Source: Orientallactaga sibirica
Lineage: Eukaryota; Chordata; Mammalia; Rodentia; Dipodidae
Length of the DNA stretch: 64,000 nt
Reading direction: 5' to 3'
Assembly (NCBI GenBank): GCA_036365145.1
Contig: JAEOAD010000030.1
Location: 10,130,001 to 10,194,000 of the forward strand
In this document: positions 36,848-49,285 of the stretch, in pieces
Layout: each line of letters starts with the position of its first letter
Position numbering within the stretch: the stretch's first letter is position 1
Position numbers and translations under genes: made by a program
The notes under the pieces: model-generated
Seen by the model: the letters and a program-made list of their open reading frames with translations, nothing else
Databases searched by the model: none
Told to the model about the DNA's origin: nothing

Positions 36848-37045
36848 TGGTTTGGAGAGATGTCTTAGTGGTTAAGTACTTTTGCCTGTGAAGCCTAAGG
36901 ACCCTGGTACCCTCATAAGCCAGAAATACAAGGTGGTGCATGCATCTGGAGTTTGTTTGCAGTGGCTGGAGGGTCTGGTGCGCCCTCTCTCTCTCTCTCT
37001 CCCTCTTTCTCTCTGTCTGTTGCTCTCAAATACATAAATAAATGA
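36848..37045 (+). mobile_element. DIP-like SINE
   Basis: cctggtttggagagatgtct, tgcctgtgaagcctaaggac (with part of the B-box region deleted), ataagccagaaatacaaggt, a (CT)n tract and AATACATAAATAAAT tail. Confidence 0.92.
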
Positions 37046-37196
37046 ATAATCTGCTTCTTTTACTGTATGTGAAAAAGTTTCATCAGATGTAGATACATTT
37101 TTTTCTGTGTTGATTTGTATTTTGACTGACTAAAACACAAAAGGAACATTCAACCTGTGATGGGGGAATTATGCTAACAATAAAACTCTAATGTTC

Positions 37197-37440
37197 GGGC
37201 TGGAGAGATGGCTTAGCGGTTAAACGCTTGCCTATGAAGCCTAAGGACCCCGGTTCAAGGCTCGATTCTCCAGGACCCACGTAAGCCAGATGCACAAGGG
37301 GGTGCATGCATCTGGAGTTCGTTTGCAGTGGCTGGAGGCCCTGGCGCACCCATTCTCCCTCTTTCTCTCTCTCTACCTGGCTATTTCTGTATCTCTCTCT
37401 TTCAAATAAATAAATAAAAAATAAAATATTTAAAAAAAAA
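37197..37440 (+). mobile_element. young DIP-like SINE with perfect target duplication
   Basis: Near-consensus head (gggctggagagatggcttag), B box (ggctcgattctcc) and body (cacgtaagccagatgcacaa). The duplication aaaactctaatgttc is perfect at 37182-37196 and 37441-37455. The head contains a small extra copy of the gttcaaggctcg region. Confidence 0.96.
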
Positions 37441-37455
37441 AAAACTCTAATGTTC

Positions 37456-38362
37456 AAAAATGTCTTTCTCTCTCTTTGTACTTACCACAGGCTATACCAT
37501 GCCCTGAAAGGATGTATTATGAAACAATATTAATCACAACTTTAATGGATTTTGAAAAGAATATATAGTAAAGCAAACTGGAAGGTGAGACTTCATCTTT
37601 GTTTTCAAATAAGTAGTCTAAATTTTTCTTCTTATGGAAACCATTAATATAAACCATTAATTGTGCAGCTTTCAAGTAAAGTCCAGCACTTCATTTATAA
37701 AAATCTGTAAGAAGAGGTCAACAGAGAATATCTGACCTTAAATCATGACATTATCCATTCAAATCTTTGGTACAATCCTTATCCAGTAAGAGCATGGCAT
37801 GCCTGGATATGCCACTGGTGATCTTTAATAGAAGTCAGCCTGAGAAACTGGGAGATTTCTGTTATAGTCATGCACTCTTTGACATCTTATTAGCAAAATT
37901 CAATAATCCAGTTTTCCTTAGGTCCTCATGGGCTAACATTTTATATAGAGTTCTTCTCTAGACACAGAAGTCCTTTCTCTGTATGCACTGTCCACAAAAA
38001 CTATTACAAACTCCATGTTAGTATAGTAAATGTTCCAGGAAGAATGATGAGATTCTTGGCTACCAAGATCCCACATTAGGAAGCATGTATTATTAATCAC
38101 TATCTCTTCTACTTTATTCCTGATCGTAGGAGATGTATGGACAACTGGTGAAGGATGGTTCCTGCATTATCTAACCCAACAATGATAACTTTGTGCATCT
38201 GGTGATTAACATCTGCCTAGCTAGCAGACACTGCTGCCTTATTGTCTGTGATGGACCTCATGGACCACTCCCCCAGATCCTCTATGGCACCGGCTGTGGC
38301 AGCAACAAGTTTTAATTTAATATTTCAAATATATAATTGATATTGTTCAAAAAGATAAGTAT
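37456..38362. other. unique intronic DNA
   Basis: No named feature. 38100-38320 is GC-richer than its surroundings and has codon-like texture, but contains an in-frame stop and matches no family I recognise. Confidence 0.45.
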
Positions 38363-38363
38363 T

Positions 38364-38468
38364 CTGGATGCAGTGATGCATGCCTATAATCTCAGTACTT
38401 GGGAGGCTAAGGCAGGAAGATTGTACAAGGCCATCCTTGGCTACATAGCAAGACCTTGTCTAAACAAT
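38364..38468 (+). mobile_element. B1-like SINE, old
   Basis: ggatgcagtgatgcatgcct, ataatctcagtacttgggag and gctacatagcaagaccttgt. Diverged monomer. Confidence 0.75.
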
Positions 38469-38479
38469 TAAATAAAAGA

Positions 38480-41090
38480 TAGGTATCAAGACATCTCCAT
38501 ATCTCTGTCCCATCTTTGCCTGTCATCTATGTAGTTGCCTCCACAATAGCTAAATGTGATTATTAATTTCTTGTGTATCTTCCAAGGTGTTTTTCCCACA
38601 AGTTGATAAAAAAAAAAATCCCTTGCTAGATTCTGAGGTCCCTGAATGACACTGCTTACTGCTTCCTACCTTCTGGTGAAGCCTTGCTGGACAGAGTTAA
38701 AGATGACCTTGACCCTAGGGTCAAGGAGGCATTTGTGCCCAGAGATAAAAGTCCATGTTTGGAAAGTTCAGATAACTCATCACTTACATACAGATCACAT
38801 GGTTTGGAATTTTTCAGACTAGACAAGGTAACTGAGTAACTTTTTCCAAGAGTTATTGAAGTCAAGAGTGCAGACCTATTGTCTTTGCTTAGGTCCTAAT
38901 TATTTCTGCCCAAACTTTCATGTCACTACATAGGCCCTCTTTGGTAGGCTCAGATGCCCAGAGAGAAAAGGGGCTGTCCAAGTTCACAATCAGGCAGGGG
39001 TAAAAGTGAGGAATGATCCAATTTAATGATTGCTTTCCTTAGTTTGGGCTGGCAGGGACTGGGGAGTGTTACCAGGCTGAGCACATGGACTGTTCTTGAG
39101 TGACTAAAGAATACAGTATTTGAGGTTTTCGTGTGCAATATCTGGAAGAAGAGAACAAGGCCTAGAGACTCCTTAGGCAAACTCTATGGGTGTCTCAACC
39201 ACTACATCTATAGACATGGGAATTTCAGCTGTTGCACCTCACCTTCCTTAGACCAGTCTTTGTCATCAACCATCAGCATCCAGTAGGACAAAATTAAGAC
39301 AACTTTCTTGGAATGTATGAAATAGATCAAAGTAGAACTGCATGGTTATAACAGGGATGAGGGCTGTAAAGTCTCATGAATCACCCCTTCCAGTTACCTT
39401 TCCCTCCACTCCTGTGGTCCCTTGAGAGCCTCCTTGAAGCCTCACTACCAGGGTTTGAGAATATATTTCAGTGGTAGTGGGCTTTCCTTGCATATGTGAG
39501 GCCATATGTTCAAATCCCAGCTCTACCTTCCACAAAAAAAGACAGAAATTCTCACTACTAGATTTCCAACACCTAGAACATCCCCAGTATGTTACTAATG
39601 CAAAGTTGACTCCAGGGTCCTATCTGTTCAATCCTCTCATTCAGCAAGAAGAACTCAGAACTAGAAAGATTGTATGATTCATCCAGAGTCCCAGATAATT
39701 ATAAAAGAGATATGGTTCCCTTTGGTTTATCATCCTGTCCCACATGGGATTCTAGATTGCTGGGGTGACTGTACTGTTTCAAGCATTTACAACATGCTCA
39801 GGATGATCTCACTGATGTGACCTGCTACTGAGCACACCTAGAAGCACCTCCTCTCAAAGACACCCAGGGGCTTCTTCATCCAGGACTAAGACACTGGCAA
39901 TATTCCTACAAGTCCATTTGTGATTTCAGCTTGGGCAGCCCTTTGTCTTAGTAAGTCTGTTCATATATCATTCCAAGACACTAAGACCAAGGCATTTATT
40001 ATATCAAGTAAAAATATCCAGCAACAGGAATCAGATGCTACATATAAGACCTGTTGGAGCCCCACACCTGCCCAGGTCTTTGCCTGCTTAGGCTGTAAAC
40101 ACAATGCCCTTATTCACAGAGGAAAACTCTGAAACATGAGTTGGTATTGCTTAAACTTAAACAGTCTCTGAAAGAAATGTTAACATGATGAGTCAAGTTC
40201 CCTCCAAATTAATTTTAAATGGTTTTAATCCATTTGGGACAGCATTCATGATGAAGAAGGTACAGAGAATAGCATGGTCCAAACCAAACTCCCAGAAGCT
40301 TTGAAGAAACTCAAAAACAGTTCTGGAGGAAGCAACGGCTGAACAATATCCACCAAGGTTTGTCAACCTCAAGTACTCTGTTTGAACCTTCTGGAAAGAG
40401 CTCCCTGGTATTGTAACCAGAAGCTTTCATCACATTTTAACACTTATTCACTACCTTAACTACTCCAAAACCATATAAGAGGTTCCCTTTCATTACCATG
40501 TAAGCTCCCCCATGCCCAATTTTTTTTAAAGTGGCACTTCAGTGTGGAGAGCTGTCTGTTGATCAGAGCTTAAATAACAATGTGCCAGGAGATGTTATTT
40601 TTGTAAATCTTACAACACATCTTTTCTCAGGGCATGAGCTGGTTAGAGCTTTTTATAGCTTCTGTTGCCTCGATACCTTATCTACTAAGCCTGCTTTCCC
40701 AGCTGCTTAATCAGGGCTCATTACAGAGACTGACTGCACATGGAAAGTGGAAGATATGGTTAGGTGTTTTGGGGAAATAACTGACAAAATTTAGTGAAAA
40801 GTTTATGCAGATCTGAAGCCACATTTTATCTATACACCTATGAAAAATATTCTCCATGAGCTGTGTGGTAATCAAAAAGGAAGGAAGTCCATTTACTGAG
40901 GTTAATGGAAGCCAAGGATCAATTTCTCCCCTTTACCCCTATGGATATTTTATCTTTATAGAATTGTACTTTATCATATTATCTCTGATCCACCCAAAGA
41001 TCTTGCTCCAGTGAGTTACTTAACTTGAAATATAATCTTTTCAGGACTTACTTTCCCAACTAAATCTTATGGAAATACACATCACTTCAA
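38480..41090. other. mostly unique intronic DNA
   Basis: A MIR-like antisense fragment lies at 38945-39020 (gatgcccagagagaaaaggg) and an ID-like fragment at 39463-39535 (tcagtggtagtgggctttcc, catatgtgaggccatatgtt). Nothing else recognised. Confidence 0.45.
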
Positions 41091-41094
41091 ACTT

Positions 41095-41434
41095 TCCCAT
41101 CTATAGCAATTACCATCTCATTGCTGGGACAAAACACCAGACCAGAAGCAACATATGGAAGGAAAGAGTTTATTTCAGCCTATAGCCTCAAGGGGAAGTT
41201 TTATCATGACATGGATGAGAAGAGGCTAGGCATCACATCTTGGCACATCAGCTGGGAGGTAGCAGCCAGAGTGTTCTGGCTAGTGAGCACCCAATAGGGG
41301 TAGAATTCAAGGTTGGCCCCCAGTGACACACCTTCTTCAGCTAGGCTCCACCTCACACAAGTTCCACCGGCTGGGGACTGAGTATACAAAACACATGAGC
41401 CTATGGGAGATATTTAACTCAAACTACCATAACA
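41095..41434 (-). mobile_element. MaLR-type LTR
   Basis: The reverse complement starts tgttatggtagtttgagtta and contains gatgtgatgcctagcctctt and gaaataaactctttccttcc, matching the LTR layout seen at 5648 and 15569. Same orientation as ENPP6. Confidence 0.7.
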
Positions 41435-41460
41435 CTCCTGCCAGTACAAGCCCCTTTTCG

Positions 41461-41629
41461 GCTGGGCATGGTGGCACACGCCTTTAATCCCAGAACTCGG
41501 GAGGCAGAGGTAGGAAGATCACCATGAGTTCGAGGCCACCCTGAGACTACATAGTGGAAATTCCAGGTCAGCCTGGGCTAGAGTGAGACCCTACCTTGAA
41601 AAACCAAAAACAAACAAACAAATAAAAAT
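41461..41629 (+). mobile_element. B1 SINE
   Basis: gctgggcatggtggcacacg through gagaccctaccttgaaaaac with a (CAAA)n tail. Flanking ccccttttc is present on both sides (about 41451 and 41631). Confidence 0.95.
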
Positions 41630-41639
41630 TCCCCTTTTC

Positions 41640-42633
41640 AAATTTCTGAATATCTTGTAGCCTTGGAAGCTTTTCAGACTCCCTTCTTTTAATTATTTCA
41701 TACTTATTCCTCAGCTATTTTGCAAAATCTACCTCAAGGGTGCTCTTCAAATAAACTCATCCCATTCACAAAAAAATAGGTGCTTATGCTTGAAGTTGAA
41801 AATAAGATGGAGCTTATCAGACTATCATTGGGTTTTCAAAGTCTTCCATCAAGTTCACGTATTTTTTTTAATTCTTAAAAAATATTACCAGTTCATGCCT
41901 TTGTAGCACTCTAACCAATCCAAATGCTATGTTAATGTTCACCTCTCATACTCATAGTTGGTTTATGGCATGTACCTCATCAGTTTTTATTTATTTATTT
42001 TCTTTAAATATATTCCCCCAATTTTATTTCCTCTAAGATTATTGCTCTTGACTTTGAATATTTTATTCTAGATCCATCTTCTCCATGGAAATGGTCAATA
42101 TCCTTATAATTCCCAATGACATCCCTTTCCTCTCAATTGTCAACAATTATCTCTATACTGTTCATTTAAGTTACACAATATTCCATTTTGGAACATCTCT
42201 TATTTTGGTCTGCTATATTATTATGTCATCCTATATCATTATTTAATATTTCAGTTGCCTTCTTTTTTCTCCTCATCTAAGTTTTCAAGCATTTTCAAAC
42301 CTTCAAGTTTCTTATGGCAACTAATGTCAATTTAAATGTATCTGGGACACTTTAAAGTTAAAAATAATGCTTGGCCTCCCCTATGAGAGGATTATACATC
42401 CCTGAACTCTTTGCGCCAAGCCTGATACTATTTGTTTTGATGATTGAAATGTGAGCAGGTGTGAATTATACTACCTTTCAGCAGAAGTTTTAATACTATT
42501 ATATAGTTCTGCCCTTTTCTCTTTTAGCTTCCATGTAAGCATCGTGTTTCATTTATATCAGCCTGGATCCCAGAGTGAAGATGAGATGAGGCATAGTCAA
42601 TTACTAGTCACTTATGTGACTGAAATAAATTAT
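41640..42633. other. unique AT-rich intronic DNA
   Basis: No gene or named repeat. Confidence 0.5.
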
Positions 42634-42639
42634 TGTAAG

Positions 42640-42738
42640 GTTACAGCACCATTTGCTGGGATGAACTTCCAATCCAGACACAGGTTATAGGAGGAAGGGA
42701 TTTATTGAAGCTTACAGATCCAAGGGAAGTTCCATAAT

Positions 42739-42778
<40 letters not shown>

Positions 42779-43006
42779 CCACCACCAAAACCAAGAGCAA
42801 AAGCAAAACTGGCAGCTAACCAGCAGGGAACTCAGGCAGACTCTGCTTTCTGCATAACATGCTGGAATTCAGATCCACCTCCAGTAACACCTTAGATCTG
42901 GGATATTCCCTCAGTGACACCTCCTCTAGCCAGTAGCTGGAGATCTAAGTTACAAACTTTAATACACTGAATCTATTGGAGGACATCCATTCAAACTACT
43001 ATAGAG
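42640..43006 (-). mobile_element. MaLR-type LTR, diverged
   Basis: gggatgaacttccaatccag, attgaagcttacagatccaa and gttccataatggcag are shared with the LTR at 17343. A (GA)n microsatellite (42744-42774) has expanded within it. It ends tcaaactactata. Confidence 0.75.
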
Positions 43007-45510
43007 GCCATGGACACAAGGATGGCTCTGCAGGCCCTTGAAGTAGACACACCTAAATCTGATAGCCAGCATCCTAAGCTTGGTGCCCTCTCTCCTAGCT
43101 CTTACCTTGATTCTGAGCTATTTGCCTTGTTCAGTGTATTGCTGTTGCTTCTACTTTCTAATTCCAGAAATCTTGACTACCATTAGTTTCTCCCCTGGGC
43201 TATGGTGTTTTGGTTCAATTTTTTCCCTTCTTGGAAACTCTCCCACCACCCTTCTTGCTGCCTCCAACCTTATGATCAAAACTTAAAACAATATTGAAAG
43301 ATATGTTTTGAGATCTATAAGACTGTTCCACATTATGTTCACCTACATAGCTCTTAATTGCTTCCATATGAGTAAAATATAAGTTTAGTTTTTTTCTCCT
43401 GCTTATTAGAAGTATCTAAAACCAACGTGACAATCAACAATTTTTCTAAAATTCTGGATGTCTTAATCATTGTCATAATGCTTCCTAATCACAATACATT
43501 TTATTTGGGGAACATAGGAATAAATACACAAAGAGAGGAAAAATATAACTTGATGGAATAGTGATATGCTATTTTAGTTAAAGTGGCCAAGAAAAAAGCA
43601 TCTGCTACCAAGACTTTGAGAAGGAGATAAACAAACAAACAAACAAACCAGAAAGGCAAATCTTGGGTCTTTCTGGAGAAGGAGGAGGAAGGTCAAGAGT
43701 GCTAAGTATATGCCTGGTCTATCAGAGCACCAAAACGACAAATGTAAACCAGCCAAGGTGGTTCAGGTCAATGGTCAGGAATGAGCAGAGACAGTGTGCA
43801 GGGTCAATTCTGTAGTGATTTTAGAGTGAAAATAGATTTGCTTGGAGGGTTTGACAGAAGAGCAAAACAGATAGACATATGTTTTTTAAGGACTGCCATG
43901 GATCCTCCATGTAGAACAGACATTAGAGCACAGAGAGTGGAGGAGCCAAAGCAGGAGGAGGTTCCAGGCAACTGCAAGGGTGGGTTCTGCCAGTTGTTAG
44001 CAGTGGAGGTGGGAGAGGTAGAGACATCAGGATACACCCTGAAAGTTCAAAAGAATGGTCAGAAAAATTAGGAGGAAACAAGAGAAGGGACCAAGGAGGA
44101 GTCCATAAGCTAAAAAGAAATGGAGAGAGCAGAAAGGAACCAGGAACCCAGCTGGGCTATCAGGAAGGACGGACAAGGGTTGTGTCAAATCCTGGTCATA
44201 GGCTAGATGATCAAAGTGGAGAATGGACCTGGGTCACTAGAAGTTCACTTATTAAAACAGAAGAATGAATGGTACAAGATGGGAAGAGAAACAAAAGGTA
44301 TCACAAATATCGATCATTTATATCAATCATTTATTAGAGGAAGTATCTACATCTGAGGAAGCTAACACACAGGGTTAATGTCCCCATATCATTGTGGATT
44401 AGGAGAGAGAACAAAATGGAGAGGAAGCCAGGGCTATAGCCTCCATCTTCCCTAATGCTATGGGTGGGTAGAAGTTTGTGGGCAGCATATCTACCTCCAA
44501 TAACCTATAGTCTGCAAAAAGCTGAGAATGTAGGGCTGTCTCAAAACATGTTTACTCAAATACTTTCTATATTGATTTCCTTTGGTCCAAGTGATGGCTG
44601 GTTTTAATTAAAATCAGATGTTTTCTTTAAAATGGGGGAAAGCACACCTTGTGGTACAGTCTGTTACTACAGAATGTTGGGATCTCTGGAAAGAATTTGC
44701 ATCACACATACGTTCCAGAAGTGTGATGGGAAACACATGGATACAAATATTAACTGTGAAGAGTTAACATCTTGATTTTTTTATTACCACAGAGGATTTA
44801 TAAAGCACTATTGTTCAGACTTTTGCCTGCTTCCTGGACCCATACTGAGTAAATTCCTATCCTGGGTCTGAGGCTACTCCAGGACTCAGATAAACTCGGC
44901 CTCAGATGGCTATCCTCTAGTCTCAGCTCTGTTACTGACATTCTGACATCTCTAGAGCAAAACCTTCAACCCTTTTGCCTTTTATTTCATTATTTTGAAG
45001 TATTAAAATTATAAGGTACGAGATTAATTTCAGCATGTTATTATCTCTTTGGGGATTTGGGATAGTAAAGATAAAATTCTAGACTGGCTTCCCAGCTACA
45101 CAGCACATGACTGGATCACTTTCTCCAACTTAACTAGAAGTGTTCTAAAATTACAAACAAATGTTGCCATTGTCCTTAGAAAAACAATGTTAACTTATAC
45201 TGCCTCAAAACACACATAGAATTTTATCTTACCCATGACCTGAATTGAACAAATCAGTACTTGCCTCCATTAGTTTTATGTTAAATTCACTGAGTTAAAG
45301 GTGAATTTGACATTAGCTTTACAAAAAGATACACACTAAGATAAACAGAAAACTTTCCAATAGTATTTAAACTGTGGTTGTATTTTAACTGACATTAACT
45401 TGTTTCACATACAGCTCTTCAAAGAGATTATGCATAAAGGAATGTCTAATGACTTCTGGCATGCCTGTGTTGCTTCATCCATCTCAGAGTCCATCTTCAG
45501 ATACTTTCTC
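43007..45510. other. unique intronic DNA
   Basis: No gene recognised. 43629-43650 is an (AAAC)n run. 44915-45020 may be a MIR remnant (tctcagctctgttactgaca). Otherwise nothing. Confidence 0.45.
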
Positions 45511-45512
45511 AT

Positions 45513-45615
45513 ACCTAAGCATGCTGGCACATTCCTATAATACCAGTACTAAGAAAGGGGACTAAGGCAAGAAGATTATAAGTTCAAAGCCAGTGTGGGC
45601 TACATAGGAAGGCCC
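45513..45615 (+). mobile_element. B1-like SINE, old
   Basis: cctaagcatgctggcacatt, cctataataccagtactaag and gtgggctacataggaaggcc. Very diverged. Confidence 0.6.
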
Positions 45616-45699
45616 TATTGCAACAAAAGTGTTTCTCACATTCTTCCAACTGGAAGGAAATTCTCTCCATAGCATATTGTTAATTAATTTATTTTGTAA

Positions 45700-45930
45700 A
45701 GTTTATTTATTTAGGGTGTGTGTGTGTACATGTGTGCATGCATGTGTGTGTGTGTACCACAGCATACGTGTGAAGATCAAGGATAAAGCACTTGCCATGT
45801 AATACCAGATGCCTGATTTTTACATAAGGCTTGCTTTTTTACCTGGGGCCTGAGTGTTCAAAGCCAGGTCTTTTAAGTTATTTTAAGTTACATGGCAAGT
45901 GCTTTATCCATGGTGCCATTTCCCCTGAAT
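45700..45930 (-). repeat. B3/RSINE-like SINE with internal inverted repeat
   Basis: A TG-rich start (45715-45758), cctggggcctgagtgttcaa and a tRNA-like end. It contains a perfect 22-bp inverted repeat, 45781-45802 against 45888-45909, and a 10-bp tandem duplication ttttaagtta (45871-45890). Confidence 0.6.
45781..45909. repeat. 22-bp perfect inverted repeat, 85-bp spacer
   Basis: Left arm ggataaagcacttgccatgt plus aa at 45781-45802. Right arm ttacatggcaagtgctttat plus cc at 45888-45909. They are exact reverse complements, so the RNA from either strand can form a 22-bp stem. The right arm matches the usual SINE end; the left arm looks like an inverted copy of it. Confidence 0.9.
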
Positions 45931-46009
45931 GAAAAATACTCCTTGATCCTTCCTACTTGAGTTAGTCTAGACTTCTATTCCTTTAGATCCCAACCCCAAA
46001 CCATAAGTA

Positions 46010-46310
46010 GTACCCAGAACTGAGTGGCTTCAGCAGCAGAGATGTATTTTATCACAGTTTTGGAAACTAGAAGTGCAAGATGAAAGGGTTGCCAGGCTTG
46101 GTTTCTTTTGAGATTTCCCTCCTTGGCCTCCTTTTGACAGTGTCATAACATGCCCCTGGTGTCTCTTCCTTCTCTTGGAAGGACAACAGGCATGTTGGAA
46201 CAGGACGCCACTCCAGTTCTTCATCTTGACTTAACGACCTCTTTACAGACCTTAGTTTCAAATACAGTTGCATTTGGAGGTCCTGGAAATTCAAATGGTA
46301 GCTTGAATTT
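46010..46310. repeat. ancient unclassified interspersed repeat
   Basis: agagatgtattttatcacag, ggaaactagaagtgcaagat and ctttacagaccttagtttca follow the order of a widespread eutherian repeat that is also seen at 13730-14030. The short frames at 46030-46344 fall in this repeat. Confidence 0.45.
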
Positions 46311-46556
46311 GACAGTGTGGAGTATAGCTGAGCTCATAAAATGAAGTCATTTATTTTAGAATATTAGTAGGTTAGCAGCTTTGTTAGTGCTGTAGGCAGC
46401 ACGTGGATCTCACAGAATATTAGTGGTATCTTCTCTCTGGCTGTGCTTCTCAGGGTGAATGTGAACCTTCTGGGTGAAAGACCTGTTTTATGATGCAGTG
46501 TCTGTAGCATGAATTATTGGAATGATCTTAATTAGTATTAGAATTTTGTTCACATG

Positions 46557-46702
46557 AGCCAGGCATGGTGGTGCACACCTTTAATCCCAGCACTTTGGAG
46601 GCAGAGGTAGGAGAATAACCATGAGTTCAGGGCCAGCCTGAACTCCAGTGAATTCCAGGTCAGCCTGGGCTAGAGCAAGACCCTACCTCAAAAAAAAAAA
46701 AA

Positions 46703-46738
<36 letters not shown>

Positions 46739-46760
46739 GAAAATGAAAAGAGAGAGAGAG
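46557..46760 (+). mobile_element. B1 SINE with (GAAA)n tail
   Basis: agccaggcatggtggtgcac to gagcaagaccctacctcaaa, then an A tail that has mutated into (GAAA)n and purine-rich DNA (46690-46760). Confidence 0.93.
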
Positions 46761-49210
46761 AAGAAGAAAAGAAAAAGAACTTAGTTCACATTTGTCCCAA
46801 TACAAACCTGTTTTTAAGAAAAAATAGTATAAACAGGTACAGTGGCTTTTTCACATTAGACTAAGCTGGACTAAGGCTGAACTTGCTCTTATGAGAACTC
46901 ACAGGCAGATTAATTCCTTCTGAAAGCAGGTTCTTCCAATGACTTAAGGAACTCCCAGTAGTCCCCACCTTCCTTAAAGGTTCCACAGTACTTGTCCACA
47001 TCACCTTACTAAACACCACACCTCCAACATACAAGCCCTTATAGGAAAAAAAAAATCAAAACAGAAGGGACCAGTCCTTACATTTTAATTCCCCAGTGTA
47101 TTGCTTAGTTTCATGTCTCATGTACAGCATCTAAAATCCTGGCCTGATTTGGACCTATATGTTCTCTTATTTTATCTTACAGCCAAGGAAACAGAGGCCC
47201 AGGCATGGAAGCTTACTAAAGTCCTCCCTGCAAAAACTCCAAGCAATTTCTTATGACTCCAAGGTCAATAGTTCACCCTCAATCCCACCAGTAACTTATC
47301 ATTCCTCATTAAAAGAATACGAAGAATTTTTTGTCTTATTCACAATATGTCATATAGTGAGGTAAGCTCATAGACTTTTTTATGATTTCTGAGGAATCCT
47401 AAAACAGCATTTTTGGTACCAAAAATATTTACCTAGCATAATAGTTATGTTGGTTCATAAAATGCTAAAATGTTCAATCCATATGTTGAAACACAATCCT
47501 TAATTCATGTATTTTTCCTTATAGGAGAAAATGGAGTTTTTCAATGTCAGATGGAAAAATAAGTGTATTTATTGAAGAAAGTGGTCTAAATTTATCCATC
47601 CTCCTGTGCTCAGTTTACTCAATTGGTACAAGACAAATCATACAAGACAGTTGTACATAAAAATCAACCTTGCTAGATGCAACCTGTGTACAGCATTACT
47701 GCTATAAGTAGTAGAAAGGTCACTTGATATGCCAAGCAGATTTTTCAAGTCAGATAATATATTTTGCATCTGAAAATATACAGGCAAACCATATATAGAG
47801 AATTGTAGGTTCCTCAAGCCAACCTCAGTTTCCAAGTGAAGGTTATATCTTTGTTATGCCCTTGGGGTGACAGTTTCTCACCACTGGAAGGTCTCTTCTC
47901 TCTTTAGAACACAAAGCCATACAACCTGAAGCCTAGTAAGAAGAGAGAATTTCTAGCTGAGAAAACATTTTTGTGGGGGGTGGGGGAAGATCAGACTTTG
48001 CTGTGTATGCAGTCCATGTTTGCTTTGACTCATGCTTATGGGATCCTTTAACATGACCCATATCCCTCAAAAGACTCTTATCCTAAAAAGGAGGCATGTT
48101 TCAATGCAATAGACACTTTGTGCAAATCATTCATTGTGGCCATGTTATGAATGTGGCTCTAAAAACAAAAGTCCTTGTCACTGGATTGGTTTCTCTGTGG
48201 AGCTTATAATGGTCCCTTTTTATCTAGAACAGATTTTGTTCATTTTTCCACTGCAGTTGACAAAGCTGCATGTGGCAGCTTATGATTTGTGTCTCCCAGC
48301 AAGGCTCTGAAAGACAACTGGAGACAGGGTAGCCTGTGTGTGTGAAACTCTCTGCATAGAACCAAGGTTGCACTGTGACACACAATAACATCTATGTGTG
48401 ACCCAACAGCCTGAAAACTGCTTTCCTGGGAAAATAGAAGCAGGCCTAGTGAAGGGCAAGAGAGCCTTTTGTTCATTCTCTTTATCTTAGAGAGTGATGG
48501 TTTGTCTGTTGAGGGAAATTTTACAAAACAAACAAATAACTTCCTTGTGTATAGCCTGATTTTGTTTTTCTCCATGCCTTCAATTCTAATTCTCGAAAGT
48601 ATATCTTCCCTTTAGTGTGGGAAATAAGTTTAGAGAATTTTGGGGTATACCTGGAATACTATATAAAGTCAGAAATTCAGAATTCTCAAATCTTTCCTAT
48701 TGCCACAATTGATTGAATGTATCTGTGATTGGACTTACACAGTTATGATATCATTCCATATTTTTCAAACTCCTTCAGCTTTGGAATGTTATAGAGATCT
48801 CTAATGAGATATCTGAGTTCTACCTCTTTTCTGGTAACATAATTTCCAAGTTTTCCCTGGGATCAGAGCACATAGCTAAGTCCTCCCTAGCCTGCAATAA
48901 CAGAGCATTATAACAGCCACCCTAGATAGTTGACTGAGTACTTTCTGAGAGCTTTTTGTTGGGTTTTACATAGGTGAGCTGAAAAACCAGACTCTAAGTC
49001 AGCAGAGAGAGGCTGTACATACTGCCAGAAAGAGGATTGGGCTCCTGGGATCACCTTTGGAATTCTGGCAATTCCACATGAAGGTCGCCTTTAGGTAAAT
49101 CTACTTTACCCAAACCAGACAGTATAGGTTAGTTGTTTGCCTGTTTTGTTAGAGTTTTTTTGTTTTGTTTAGTTTATTTGTGTGTTTTGTTTCGCTTTTT
49201 TGTTTTTCAT
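46761..49210. other. unique intronic DNA
   Basis: A MIR-like antisense fragment (ccaaggaaacagaggcccag) is at 47160-47240. No gene or other repeat recognised in the rest. Confidence 0.5.
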
Positions 49211-49212
49211 AG

Positions 49213-49285
49213 ACTAGAAGTTACCACTATGAATGTAAAACCAGAATAATATACATAAGAAAAAATAAAATAAAAAAATAATAAG
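49213..49285 (+). mobile_element. very short L1 3' end
   Basis: taccactatgaatgtaaaac and cagaataatatacataagaa, then an A-rich tail. The terminal sequence is nearly identical to the end of the L1 at 8455-8500, so this is an extremely 5'-truncated copy of the same subfamily. Confidence 0.75.
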
